DNA of 64,000 bases from Thiothrix litoralis. GTDB taxonomy: Bacteria; Pseudomonadota; Gammaproteobacteria; Thiotrichales; Thiotrichaceae. The stretch covers positions 1,674,001-1,738,000 of the forward strand of contig NZ_CP072801.1 of the NCBI RefSeq assembly GCF_017901135.1, given 5' to 3'. Both the position numbers and the translations under genes were made by a program. The notes under the pieces were generated by a model. The model was not told the origin of the DNA. It was given only the letters and a program-made list of their open reading frames with translations, and searched no databases. Shown here in pieces: positions 1 to 7,813 of this stretch (its first letter is position 1; each line of letters begins with the position of its first letter).

Positions 1-630
1 GAAGCGCGAACCTTGCAGCAAGGTCGACAGCTCATCGACCTGATCGGGCGGCACGCGGTTGGCAAAAGCTGCCAGCAACTCGCAATGCTGCCCCGCGTCC
101 AAATGTTCTTCCAGCATCCGCACCGCATCGGCAATTTCACCCGCAGTACGCCCGTGACCTTTGACGACAGGCATGAACAGGCAACCAAAATGGTTGGCAA
201 GTCTGGCATTGAATCCCAGCTCCAGCGCGGTATTTGCCCCGGTGAAATCGGTTCCAGCGCACACCACGATGTCCATCTTTTCTTGCACGGCGCGGTATTT
301 GGCGAGAATCAGCTTGAGCAAGTCATCGTGATGGCCTTCCGCGATCATTTTACGGGCAACGTCCAACGTCACGCCGTAGAGTTCGCTGCCTTCCATGTCC
401 AGACCATAACGCTTGGAAATCAGGTGGATCAGCGGGTCGCGCCCGTTGTTTTCAGTAATGACCGGGCGGAAGAAACCCACCTTGGGTGTCATGGCGCGGA
501 GCATTTCCATCATGCCCAGCACGATGATTGACTTGCCGCTGCGGGGTTCTGCCCCGGCTATGTAGATACTGTGAAACACGTGCGTCCCCTTGAGTCCCGA
601 AATGATTTTGTGCATTGCAGCATTTATCAT
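1..630 (-). CDS. pta: Phosphate acetyltransferase, N-terminal part (truncated by window edge)
   Basis: Pta interconverts acetyl-CoA and acetyl phosphate in the cytoplasm; long-form enzymes carry an N-terminal P-loop domain resembling dethiobiotin synthetase. The visible 210 residues belong to that domain: an IYIAGAEPRSGKS P-loop near residue 22, then VGFFRPV, and a later VVKGHGRTAGEIADA segment. The catalytic C-terminal acyltransferase domain lies outside the window. The start is uncertain: ATG at 630 and an in-frame ATG at 615 are both possible and neither has a clear Shine-Dalgarno. A dethiobiotin-synthetase-like ATPase is the alternative, but the sequence follows Pta N-termini better. No operon partner is visible upstream. 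Confidence 0.8.
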   Translation of the reverse strand, partial: MINAAMHKIISGLKGTHVFHSIYIAGAEPRSGKSIIVLGMMEMLRAMTPKVGFFRPVITENNGRDPLIHLISKRYGLDMEGSELYGVTLDVARKMIAEGHHDDLLKLILAKYRAVQEKMDIVVCAGTDFTGANTALELGFNARLANHFGCLFMPVVKGHGRTAGEIADAVRMLEEHLDAGQHCELLAAFANRVPPDQVDELSTLLQGSRF

Positions 631-685
631 AAAGCAATTCGGGGGCTGCTACCAGTGGGGGATGGTTAAGCGGTATGCATACGAC

Positions 686-1822
686 TTACCCCATCAGCCG
701 CTCTACCAACCAAAACGCCCCCATCAAACCAATCAGCACAGACCCTACCTGCATGTAAGATCTTGACTGCTTTTGCTTGAACAATAACAACAACACAGGA
801 AAAATCAGCAAAATTGCCAGCAACTGCCCAGCCTCAACACCGAGATTGAAGAACAACAATGCACTGGCCACCTGATCACCCAGCCCGATTTCCTTGAGAA
901 TGTAGGAAAAGCCGAAACCGTGGATCAAGCCAAATAGAAAAGTCACCACGACACGACGCTTCCAAGGGGAAACTGGCTGTGGCTGGTGTTGCCGCTGCAA
1001 TTCGTAAAGGTTTTCAAGCGCCACGTAAACAATACTGAAGGCAATCGCCACTTCCACCCATGCAGCAGGCAGGTTGACAATATCCAGCACGGACAAGCCC
1101 AAGGTGATGGAGTGAGCCACGGTGAAAGAGGTCACCAGCGCCAACAAAGGTTTAATGCGAATGGGCAACATCAGCAGGGCAAGCAAGAAAAGTAGATGGT
1201 CAAATCCAAATAAAATATGCTTCACGCCTATCGGGAAATAATGGGTGGAGCTGAATAAGGCGCGGATTCCGCTAGCAGCTGGTGCATCCGGCGCTAATGT
1301 AGACATAGACGCCTGTTGTGATGCCTGTTGTGATGCACGCTTCTGCCATGCTGCCATGACCCTTCCGAGTGGCACCTGATGTTGGCGCTTTTCTGCCGAA
1401 AAGACAAAATCCTGGAAACGGTCGACGTTGGCAATGGCCAAACGGGTGAAATTTTGATGGTTGGGAAGCTGGTCGATAAAGAGCTTGTACTCAATCGTCA
1501 GTGTCTCAATGGCAGCGCCGCAGTCATACTCCATCTTAAATTGCTGTGAGGCAATATCATTCAGCACAAGGGTTCCAGCCGTTTTAGCCGTGCAGACGGC
1601 TTCACCATTTTTCATCACCAAGCCTTCGCGGATAGCTTGCTCCACCCCGGCCTCATCGGTATTCAGCGTCTTCAAATTGGCGATGGGAGCTGTATAAACA
1701 ACCGTAAGCTGGCTGTTGCTGGTGATGAGGATACCCGTATCCGTGACACCACCGGCAACATGAGCAAAGGCCGGTGTACTCAACAACCATAGCCAACTAA
1801 ACAATAATAGGTATTTAATCAT
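686..1822 (-). CDS. HupE/UreJ-type membrane protein with exported N-terminal domain
   Basis: 378 residues. A signal peptide (MIKYLLLFSWLWLLSTPAFA) is followed by a periplasmic domain of about 170 residues and a C-terminal membrane domain of about 180 residues with the HupE/UreJ_2 signatures HILFGFDHLLFLLALL, FTVAHSITL, GLIHGFGF and FNLGVEAGQ. Family members are proposed metal (nickel or cobalt) permeases, but this subfamily with a large ectodomain is uncharacterised. The ATG at 1822 is chosen because it exposes a clean signal peptide; the longer reading begins with TTG at 1915 and adds an unconvincing extension. It is divergent from the small protein at 2024 and flanks the YHYH/EF-hand cluster, so a shared role in metal or ligand handling is inferred. 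Confidence 0.75.
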   Translation of the reverse strand: MIKYLLLFSWLWLLSTPAFAHVAGGVTDTGILITSNSQLTVVYTAPIANLKTLNTDEAGVEQAIREGLVMKNGEAVCTAKTAGTLVLNDIASQQFKMEYDCGAAIETLTIEYKLFIDQLPNHQNFTRLAIANVDRFQDFVFSAEKRQHQVPLGRVMAAWQKRASQQASQQASMSTLAPDAPAASGIRALFSSTHYFPIGVKHILFGFDHLLFLLALLMLPIRIKPLLALVTSFTVAHSITLGLSVLDIVNLPAAWVEVAIAFSIVYVALENLYELQRQHQPQPVSPWKRRVVVTFLFGLIHGFGFSYILKEIGLGDQVASALLFFNLGVEAGQLLAILLIFPVLLLLFKQKQSRSYMQVGSVLIGLMGAFWLVERLMG

Positions 1823-1929
1823 GACAAACAACCAGATAAAGAAAAGAAGTGATAAGTGAGCATGTGATACTAATGCCGAAATGTGTATCAAATATGGACA
1901 AAACCAAGCTTTCAAGACATGAAAATCTC

Positions 1930-1963
1930 CATGACTTCTCCATATTTGCCCCTCACTTGCTCC
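1930..1963 (+). promoter_or_regulatory. 11-bp direct-repeat operator, three units
   Basis: Three consecutive 11-mers, CATGACTTCTC, CATATTTGCCC and CTCACTTGCTC, lie about 60 bp before the ATG at 2024, with a TTATTT -10-like sequence just downstream. The same motif with the same spacing recurs at 4809, 7723, 11832 and 14006. Tandem half-sites at 11-bp spacing are typical of OmpR/PhoB-family regulators; the regulator's identity is unknown. Confidence 0.5.
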
Positions 1964-2023
1964 TTATTTCACGATCAGAATGCACCCTGTCAATAAGACA
2001 ATAATCTAATCCAGGAGCTACTT

Positions 2024-2338
2024 ATGTTAAACACACCAAACAAACTGAAGTTTGCAACAGCCTTATTTCTCGCCTTTGCTACTTACGCGATGTCTTCCAA
2101 TGCAGAAACAGGTCGTGGCGGCCAAGGTGGTCAAGGCGGCCCTCAAGGTGGCCCACCTCAAGAAGCCATTCAAGCTTGCGCTTCACTAACAGAAGGCACT
2201 GCTTGTAGCTTTACAGGTCGCCAAGGTGAAACGATGACCGGTTCATGCATCACCCCACCACGCGGTGAAGCATCGTTGATCTGTGCTCCTGAAGGCGGCA
2301 AAATGCCTCCTCCAAGACCTGAGAAAAGTGCAGAGTAA
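2024..2338 (+). CDS. Small exported Gly/Pro-rich protein with four cysteines
   Basis: 104 residues. An N-terminal signal peptide ending near SSNA precedes a GGQGGQGGPQGGPP tract. The mature domain has four cysteines (ACASL, ACSF, GSCI, LICAP), probably two disulfides, and a proline-rich tail. A good Shine-Dalgarno (AGGAG, 2012-2016) fixes the start. It is transcribed alone, between an upstream array of 11-bp repeats and a strong terminator. I do not recognise a characterised family. The Gly/Pro tract resembles the C-termini of the neighbouring YHYH lipoproteins and the insert in the flavoprotein at 14948, suggesting exported proteins that work in one envelope system (inference). Confidence 0.75.
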   Translation: MLNTPNKLKFATALFLAFATYAMSSNAETGRGGQGGQGGPQGGPPQEAIQACASLTEGTACSFTGRQGETMTGSCITPPRGEASLICAPEGGKMPPPRPEKSAE

Positions 2339-2362
2339 CTGTCTGGCAACCAGCTAAACAGA

Positions 2363-2397
2363 AAACCGGCAAGCTTAATCGCTTGCCGGTTTTTTTT
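2363..2397 (+). terminator. Rho-independent terminator
   Basis: A 12-bp stem (AAACCGGCAAGC / GCTTGCCGGTTT) with a 6-nt loop is followed by a run of T, just after the small exported protein. The plus strand carries the T run; the minus strand has only a short A/T run, so it may weakly stop the convergent YHYH gene as well. Confidence 0.9.
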
Positions 2398-2402
2398 GTG
2401 GA

Positions 2403-3548
2403 CTATTTAATAATGGGTGAACTACGCTGGTCGACAAAAGCACCCTTAACACACGTTGGCATATTGGGCGCGTCCAATGAGGCATGGTAATGATAAATGC
2501 CATCAGGGAACTCCGCTGTCGCACTGGTGTGTCCGTTACACCCGTCCAGATCAGTAGGTGTGGTCGCCACACCATTCACCATATCTGCGTAGGAATAAAT
2601 CGGATAACCATCTTTCGCATAACCCGTTAAAGCCGTGCTGCTCTGGGTGATCTTGTTACCACAGTTTGCCAGATTGTCAGTACCGTGTGCCTGATGCACT
2701 TTATCAGCTGCCTCGGGAATTAAATGCCAGTGATAATAACCCGCCGGATCGTGATGCCCCCCGCAATAATCCAGTGATGGAATATTGCCACCAACAGCCG
2801 CCGCCATACCCGTAGGCCCTGTGACAACAGAAGGCGGCGTACCCGTAAAGGGAATACCATCCAATGACAGCCCGACAGGTTGCACACTACCGATCGCAGT
2901 GGGAGAAGTAGTATTTTGAGGTGTCACTGGTATCAGGTAAGTCACTGTCAACGCATCATTCGCCGAAGCATTCAGGCAAGCAGCTGTACAATTCTCTCCG
3001 GTAGTGGTTCCCAATCTTGGATCCTGAATACAAACCGTTCCGGCCACTTCATCGATCAGGTCATAACCATCTTTCGCCATGTTATCCCATAAGGTCTGGG
3101 TCAGACTCTGGAAGCCGGGGCCGCTGGCTCCATCATAAATACCCACACCACCATCCAGCATCGTGTAACCACTCGGGCAAAACGGACCTGCATCATCATC
3201 AACCAGATCGCCATTGCTGTTGTGTATCACATTGTCTTTAAAAACAAGCTTGTGACAGGTAGTGGAAGCGCCATTGCTTAATGTACAAGTCGTCGTGCCA
3301 GATGAAACAATCGACCGAAACAGGCTTACGTCAAGAATGGTGCTAGTGTCTGCGGTAGTGGAGGTAGTGGAGGCAGTCGAGGTGGTGGAGGTAGCGGTAG
3401 TGGTTGTATCCGTACTATCCACAGTACTACTCGTTGTACTACTGCTACTGTTGCATCCAGAGACAAGTGACATGGAACCCAATGCCATAATAAGTAAAGA
3501 TTTTTTTAGCACCTCAGGTGAGTGCTTGGTGGAGGACAAGTTGAACAT
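2403..3548 (-). CDS. YHYH-domain lipoprotein (first of three)
   Basis: 381 residues. A lipoprotein signal ends at LVSGC (Cys about residue 32) and is followed by a Ser/Thr linker of about 45 residues. The body is Cys-rich and carries the YHYH-domain hallmarks: CGGHHDPAGYYHWH, GYAKDGYPIY, LDGCNGH and FPDGIYHYHA. The domain name comes from the Tyr-His-Tyr-His motif; its function is not established, although the clustered His residues could bind metal (inference). An AGGG Shine-Dalgarno precedes the ATG at 3548. It lies 87 bp downstream of the paralogue at 3636-4766, separated by a perfect hairpin, and is probably co-transcribed with it. Unlike the other two it lacks the C-terminal Pro/Gly repeats. 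Confidence 0.8.
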   Translation of the reverse strand: MFNLSSTKHSPEVLKKSLLIMALGSMSLVSGCNSSSSTTSSTVDSTDTTTTATSTTSTASTTSTTADTSTILDVSLFRSIVSSGTTTCTLSNGASTTCHKLVFKDNVIHNSNGDLVDDDAGPFCPSGYTMLDGGVGIYDGASGPGFQSLTQTLWDNMAKDGYDLIDEVAGTVCIQDPRLGTTTGENCTAACLNASANDALTVTYLIPVTPQNTTSPTAIGSVQPVGLSLDGIPFTGTPPSVVTGPTGMAAAVGGNIPSLDYCGGHHDPAGYYHWHLIPEAADKVHQAHGTDNLANCGNKITQSSTALTGYAKDGYPIYSYADMVNGVATTPTDLDGCNGHTSATAEFPDGIYHYHASLDAPNMPTCVKGAFVDQRSSPIIK

Positions 3549-3589
3549 AAATTAACCCTGCTAGTATGAGTCTGTTTCCGGGTGGGCGA

Positions 3590-3626
3590 AATGACTGAAT
3601 CGGAATCGAATTCCTATTCAGTCATT
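3590..3626. repeat. 37-bp inverted repeat between two YHYH genes
   Basis: AATGACTGAAT pairs with ATTCAGTCATT, and the inner GGAAT with ATTCC, giving a long stem. It lies between the stop of one YHYH gene and the start of the next. There is no T run on either side, so it may be an RNA-processing or partial-termination hairpin that sets the expression ratio rather than a classical terminator. Confidence 0.7.
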
Positions 3627-3635
3627 CCAACGCAC

Positions 3636-4766
3636 TTATTGTGGTGGCAGCCCGGTAGGTGGTACGCCCCCTGCTGGTGGAACGCCGCCCGCTGGAGGTG
3701 CTCCCGCTGCGGCGGCGCTTGCAGACGTACCTTGCTCACCGTGGAAGCAGCCAATGAACGCATTATCACCCGCCGGAGCAGCATGATAATGGAAGCCACG
3801 AATAGCATCGGTATGACCACGGCATTGATCCAGATCAGTATTATCATTACCCGTGGGGTTCTTATTGGCGTAAATGCCGTAACCATCCATTGCATACCCC
3901 AACAGAGTGGCATGACCATCTTCTTGAATAGCTGACTCAGTACAGCCAGTAGCAGCGTGGTAATGGTAGCCAACATTTGGATTAACATGCCCACCACAAT
4001 CGTCGAATGCAGCAATGGTATGAGCACTCAAAATAGCATCAACCGGTGCTGCCAAGGCGAACGTGACGCCAGTCAATGAAATACCGACATTGCCATTGAG
4101 CGTTGCAGGTGTCGCTAATGGAACAGGGGTTTTGGGTATCAAGACCGTTTCCGAGATACCGCCGTTAACGTAATCCAGTGAACATTCCACACAATAATTT
4201 TGATATTCCGCCGCAACATTGGGCTGTGCCGCTGCCTCACAGGCCACCTGCGTATCGGTAATCTTTACCTTACCCGTTGCCAGATCATACAGTTGCCAAC
4301 TAGCATCGTTGTAAAGCGTCGGCAGATTGACAATGAAATTACCGTCAACATCGTAAGTTTCACCACTCCCATCAAGCCAAATACCCCCCTCTGTCGCGGT
4401 TGAAGTAATCGTGGGTGGGCAGAAAGGACCAACAGCATGATTGGCGGGAACACCTTTAACGCTAATCCGGTAGCATGTCGTTTGCGTCCCGCCACTCAGC
4501 ACACAATCTTCCGTGGTTGCAGCCTCAACCAGCGCCCCGCTGACAAAAAGATTGGGGTTAGGCCCCTCAGTAGCATCCGATGCGCTAACGACTGTAGTAG
4601 TACCCGTGCTGGTTGCAGGGGTTGTGGTTGTTGCTGTATCTGTCCCGGTTGTCGCTGTGTCCGTCCCGGTCGTAGTGGTTAATGTCGTGGAGGAGCTACC
4701 ACCGCACCCCTGTAGCCCGGCTACCAGCGTCAGACCCAGGAGTGCCCTGCGATATTGTATGTTCAT
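3636..4766 (-). CDS. YHYH-domain lipoprotein (second of three)
   Basis: 376 residues. The signal ends at GLQGC, shared almost word for word with the protein at 6402-7679. A Thr-rich linker is followed by a Cys-rich YHYH domain: DDCGGHVNPNVGYHYHA, GYAMDGYGIY, LDQCRGHTD and GFHYHAAP. The C-terminus is a Pro/Gly repeat tail (GAPPAGGVPPAGGVPP). The ATG at 4766 is preferred over 4778 because the sequence around it matches the start region of the third paralogue. A pair of 11-bp direct repeats lies 42 bp upstream. It is a predicted outer-membrane or surface lipoprotein; function unknown, with ligand or metal binding through His/Cys clusters inferred. Confidence 0.8.
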   Translation of the reverse strand: MNIQYRRALLGLTLVAGLQGCGGSSSTTLTTTTGTDTATTGTDTATTTTPATSTGTTTVVSASDATEGPNPNLFVSGALVEAATTEDCVLSGGTQTTCYRISVKGVPANHAVGPFCPPTITSTATEGGIWLDGSGETYDVDGNFIVNLPTLYNDASWQLYDLATGKVKITDTQVACEAAAQPNVAAEYQNYCVECSLDYVNGGISETVLIPKTPVPLATPATLNGNVGISLTGVTFALAAPVDAILSAHTIAAFDDCGGHVNPNVGYHYHAATGCTESAIQEDGHATLLGYAMDGYGIYANKNPTGNDNTDLDQCRGHTDAIRGFHYHAAPAGDNAFIGCFHGEQGTSASAAAAGAPPAGGVPPAGGVPPTGLPPQ

Positions 4767-4808
4767 ATTTGCCTTCATTAAATTTTGTTAAGAATGGCTA
4801 AATATACG

Positions 4809-4830
4809 AGGGAAATGTGAGGGAAATATG
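4809..4830 (-). promoter_or_regulatory. 11-bp direct-repeat operator, two units
   Basis: Read on the minus strand: CATATTTCCCT then CACATTTCCCT, an almost perfect tandem repeat at 11-bp spacing, followed at once by TATATT as a possible -10. It is centred about 50 bp before the ATG at 4766, the arrangement expected of an activator site overlapping the -35 region. Confidence 0.6.
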
Positions 4831-4887
4831 GAGGCGGACGCTGAACGGGGTTATTCGATGGGATTTTCGGGGAATATTCGCTACGTA

Positions 4888-4920
4888 CCCCCAGTTTACC
4901 AGATTTGGTTGAACTGGGGG
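4888..4920. repeat. Inverted repeat between EF-hand and YHYH genes
   Basis: CCCCCAGTT and AACTGGGGG form a 9-bp stem with a 15-nt loop, directly downstream of the EF-hand gene at 4980. On the plus strand it is followed by CTTTT, but the flanking genes are both on the minus strand, where no T run follows. It is a possible weak terminator or processing site. Confidence 0.55.
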
Positions 4921-4979
4921 CTTTTACGACAGCCTCGGTTTGGAGGCGGGGAGCGGTGGATTACACCACTCAGTCGGGA

Positions 4980-5621
4980 TTAATGACGGGGTGGCGGTAG
5001 GTTCCGACCCGTTGTTGTGGTCGTGCTGGTGTTAGTACCTTGACGGGCTTCTGGCTTTTGGGGTGCTGCGCCTGTTGTCGTTTGTGCACCTTGAGCGGGC
5101 GTTTCAGTGTACTCAGCCACGGACAGTTGGCTGTCTGCGTCCTTGTCTTTGCTGGCAAAGTCCCACACCAAACGACCTGTTTCTGTACTACCCAATGCAG
5201 ACATTTCTTCCAATGACAAAGACGCATCACTGCCAGCAATCAGGTTGAAAGCTGTGGCGGCTTGTGCTGCCGTTTTGTCAGCGAAAGCGGCGGCAAACTC
5301 TGTTGCACTGACGCTACCGCTTTTGTCAGCGTCCATCACGCCAAACATGGAGGAGGTACGTTCTACACGATGGGCATCATCCGCAGCCTTGAATTCATCG
5401 AAGGACAAGAATGTGTCAGCATTGGTATCAGCGGCGTTAAATTCTGCTGTTTTGCCAGCGAGCATCTCATCACGGGAGATAATGCCATCGCCACTGGTAT
5501 CGTATTTGAGCAGCATTTGTACCATGTCACTTTGTTGTCCAAGTACGGAGTCAGCCGCGAATACAGGCGCAGACAGAACACTCGCCAAAACAGCGATAGA
5601 CAGGATTGTTGTTTTCATCAT
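4980..5621 (-). CDS. Exported EF-hand calcium-binding protein
   Basis: 213 residues. A signal peptide (MMKTTILSIAVLASVLSAPVFA) is followed by several EF-hand loops: DTSGDGIISRDE (about 41-52), DTNADTFLSFDE, DADKSGSVSATE and a degenerate fourth (GSDASLSLEE), plus a final DKDADSQLSVAE. The C-terminal 45 residues are a Pro/Thr-rich low-complexity tail. Acidic residues at the canonical loop positions predict Ca2+ binding in the periplasm or outside the cell. It has its own upstream array of 11-bp repeats (5749-5792). Its position between YHYH lipoproteins and a second EF-hand protein suggests that Ca2+ is part of the system's chemistry or folding (inference). Confidence 0.85.
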   Translation of the reverse strand: MMKTTILSIAVLASVLSAPVFAADSVLGQQSDMVQMLLKYDTSGDGIISRDEMLAGKTAEFNAADTNADTFLSFDEFKAADDAHRVERTSSMFGVMDADKSGSVSATEFAAAFADKTAAQAATAFNLIAGSDASLSLEEMSALGSTETGRLVWDFASKDKDADSQLSVAEYTETPAQGAQTTTGAAPQKPEARQGTNTSTTTTTGRNLPPPRH

Positions 5622-5748
5622 TGATCACTCTATTAATTTTTAGTATTTGGGGTTTCGTTAGCAGCGCTGGGGATGCGCTGCCAACGAAGTGAATCATAGT
5701 TTGAGTAAATTGATTAATCAATGCAGTTTATTGTCATTTTAAAAACTT

Positions 5749-5792
5749 CACAATTCCTCCACAATTCCCCGCCATTTCTCCACAATCTCCAT
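5749..5792. promoter_or_regulatory. Four-unit 11-bp repeat array
   Basis: On the plus strand the units are CACAATTCCTC, CACAATTCCCC, GCCATTTCTCC and ACAATCTCCAT, in strict 11-bp register. They lie between the stop of the gene at 5792-6376 and the minus-strand EF-hand gene starting at 5621. The units resemble the CAYATTTNCYC boxes of the neighbouring promoters, but they sit on the strand opposite to the gene they precede. Confidence 0.45.
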
Positions 5793-6376
5793 CACGGCTT
5801 CTTGGTAAATAAGGGTGCTTCAGGCTGCTCAGGCGTTAAGACAAATTTATATTTTTCGGGTGCTGAGTCTGCGCCAAGTTTTCGCGTGGCTGTCATCTCA
5901 AGTGACCGTTCATCCGCCGTTTTCCCAAATAACCCAACATGAAGGGTTAGCTCATTGCTAGTGGCGGAGTCGATACTCGCCAAGGCAAAGCGCCCCATAA
6001 TCACCAGTTGTTCGTTAGGGGCTTGCGGTTCCTCGTGTGAAGCGACAGGTGATAGCATCAAACCTTGCAATGGCCGTGAGCCTTCCTTGTCAGTTAGCCT
6101 TACCTTTTCGTTGATAGCCGTCACAAGAGCTGCGCGGTGTTTGATGAATTCGCCCGCAGACATTTTACCGTCACCATCATCATCAATAGCATCAAAGGCT
6201 GACACGGGCAGTGACAGCACCATAAAGACACCATCGCCCTTGAAATTTAAGGTGCCGTGCTGAGCGACCATGAGGTGTGCTGATGCGTGCGGCACAATGG
6301 CCGCACTCAACACTAAGCTAGAGAGCAGAAGCTTGGCCTGAAACATCAGGCGTTTGTACTGGCTTTGCTTAGACAT
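5792..6376 (-). CDS. Exported protein with one EF-hand
   Basis: 194 residues. A signal peptide ends near HASA, and the mature protein begins with His (HLMVAQHGTLNF). One canonical EF-hand loop (DDDGDGKMSAGE) lies near residues 65-76. The remainder is probably beta-rich and not recognised; its general shape (Ala-His after the cleavage site, a soluble domain) recalls the periplasmic domains that precede HupE/UreJ-type transmembrane regions. It begins 25 bp after the YHYH gene at 6402-7679 and is almost certainly in the same operon. Confidence 0.75.
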   Translation of the reverse strand: MSKQSQYKRLMFQAKLLLSSLVLSAAIVPHASAHLMVAQHGTLNFKGDGVFMVLSLPVSAFDAIDDDGDGKMSAGEFIKHRAALVTAINEKVRLTDKEGSRPLQGLMLSPVASHEEPQAPNEQLVIMGRFALASIDSATSNELTLHVGLFGKTADERSLEMTATRKLGADSAPEKYKFVLTPEQPEAPLFTKKP

Positions 6377-6401
6377 CTTAATACCTGTTTATGAATGAAC
6401 A

Positions 6402-7679
6402 TTATTGTGGAGGGCCGCCCGCTGGAGGAGCACCCGCGCTTGCCACTGCACCTTTCACACAACGCTGGAAGTAAGGGTAGCTGTCCGTTGCATAGTAATG
6501 GTAGATGCCGTTAGGAAATTCCGGGGTTACACCAAAACGCCCGTTACACTCATCCAGATCCCCGGAGCCTGCGACATATTGCCAGTCCTGTTTAAACGTA
6601 CCCAGTGAATAAATGTCCACGGAAGGTCTGGTGTCGCTCACCGAAGTCACCAGTTGATAACTACCCGATACCTTCTTTATGGCTGAACTTGCATTAGTCG
6701 GGTCGCTGTAACCATAGCGTGCATAGATAGGGAAGCCATCTGCCGCCCAGCCGATTTGAGTCATTTTGGAGCTATTGCCACCTTTCAAGGTAATAAAACC
6801 TTCTGGCATCCCATGGTAGTGATAGGTACCATCGGGTTGAACGTGTGCGTTATTTTCATCAGCGCCAAAATCAAAACTGGTTTGTCCTAATGCTTCCAAA
6901 CTCCATGCACCGCTGTTGTCGCCACCAGCACAGGAAGTACCGTAATCCGTACAAGAACCACCGGTGCCAGCATCGATTTTAATACCATTCAGAATGTGTC
7001 CCTGAGGGCCTGCTGGGCCGCCACGGGTTGTCGCGACATCTGTCTTGGTGGGTGTTAGCGTATAGCTGGCTGTGACGGTCTGTTCTGAAATCGTATTCGG
7101 ATTACCGGGGTTAGGGAAAGTCCCAACCGCGTGATCAGGAATACCATTCGCCGCCAGCTCACGTGTTGTTCCCGTACAAGTCCAGGCTGAGGTACTGGTA
7201 GCATTCACCGAGCTGGATGCGTTGAATCCACTATAACTATAATCACACGCAACCCCATTGGTTGAAGTTGTGCCTGTGGTGGTGGTATTTGTCGTGGCGG
7301 TTATGACTACCTGATCGGTGGTGGTTTCTGTGCCATCACTGACGGCGACCTGAAACGTGTAGCTTCCTGCAACATCAGCCGTGAAGGTCGGGTTTACTGT
7401 AGTCATTGAATCGAGTACCGCAGCACTATTGGCAGGCACTGTCACCGCCGACCAGTAATAGGTAAGGCTGTTCCCATCTGCATCAGAGCTACCGCTGGCA
7501 TTCAGGCTAACGGTAGTACCAGGCGTCACATTTTGATCTACCCCGGCACTGGCTACGGGTGCTGTATTAGAACCTGTTGTGCTGGTTGTTGTCGTTACTG
7601 TCGATGAGGAGCCGCCGCACCCCTGTAACCCAGCTATCAGTGCTAGGCTCAGCAGTGTCTTGCGATATTGTATGTTCAT
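6402..7679 (-). CDS. PKD-like plus YHYH-domain lipoprotein (third of three)
   Basis: 425 residues. A lipoprotein signal ends at GLQGC, followed by a PKD/REJ-like beta-sandwich (about residues 45-135: APVASAGVDQNV, LNASGSSDADGN, SYTFQVAVSDG) and then the YHYH domain: GTYHYHGMPEGF, GWAADGFPIYARYGY, LDECNGRFG and FPNGIYHYYATDSYPY. A short GAPPAGGPPQ tail matches the second paralogue. The ATG at 7679 is chosen over an upstream in-frame codon because it directly precedes the lipoprotein signal, has GGGAAAT before it, and matches the paralogue at 4766. A pair of 11-bp repeats lies 43 bp upstream. First gene of an operon with the EF-hand protein at 5792. Confidence 0.85.
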   Translation of the reverse strand: MNIQYRKTLLSLALIAGLQGCGGSSSTVTTTTSTTGSNTAPVASAGVDQNVTPGTTVSLNASGSSDADGNSLTYYWSAVTVPANSAAVLDSMTTVNPTFTADVAGSYTFQVAVSDGTETTTDQVVITATTNTTTTGTTSTNGVACDYSYSGFNASSSVNATSTSAWTCTGTTRELAANGIPDHAVGTFPNPGNPNTISEQTVTASYTLTPTKTDVATTRGGPAGPQGHILNGIKIDAGTGGSCTDYGTSCAGGDNSGAWSLEALGQTSFDFGADENNAHVQPDGTYHYHGMPEGFITLKGGNSSKMTQIGWAADGFPIYARYGYSDPTNASSAIKKVSGSYQLVTSVSDTRPSVDIYSLGTFKQDWQYVAGSGDLDECNGRFGVTPEFPNGIYHYYATDSYPYFQRCVKGAVASAGAPPAGGPPQ

Positions 7680-7722
7680 ATTTCCCACTATTAGCGTTTG
7701 TTGGTGATAGCTAAAGATTACG

Positions 7723-7744
7723 GTGCAAATGTGAGGGAAATGTG
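7723..7744 (-). promoter_or_regulatory. 11-bp direct-repeat operator, two units
   Basis: Minus strand: CACATTTCCCT then CACATTTGCAC, followed by TAATCT as a possible -10. Spacing and position relative to the start (43 bp) match the site upstream of 4766 almost exactly, so the two YHYH promoters appear co-regulated. Confidence 0.6.
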
Positions 7745-7783
7745 GAGAGCGCAAAATAATCAGGGCTAAAGATGTTGACTACT

Positions 7784-7804
7784 CCCCACGGCTAAAGCCG
7801 GGGG
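7784..7804 (-). ncRNA. Right-end stem-loop, probable 3' part of TnpB guide RNA
   Basis: The hairpin GGGGG-AGCC-loop-GGCT-CCCC lies about 10 bp after the tnpB stop. In characterised TnpB systems the guide scaffold overlaps the 3' end of tnpB and runs through such a right-end structure, with the guide taken from the flanking DNA. Here the flank after the element runs into the promoter region of the YHYH gene. The RNA itself is predicted by analogy only. Confidence 0.35.
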
Positions 7805-7813
7805 ATTCCTAAT

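Noticed and set aside
686-1915. Longer start for the HupE-like gene
   Set aside because: The extension begins with TTG, overlaps the divergent promoter region and places a second hydrophobic stretch before a normal signal peptide.
5749-5792. CRISPR-like short repeats
   Set aside because: Units are 11 bp without spacers, in promoter regions; no cas genes. No CRISPR array is seen anywhere in the window.
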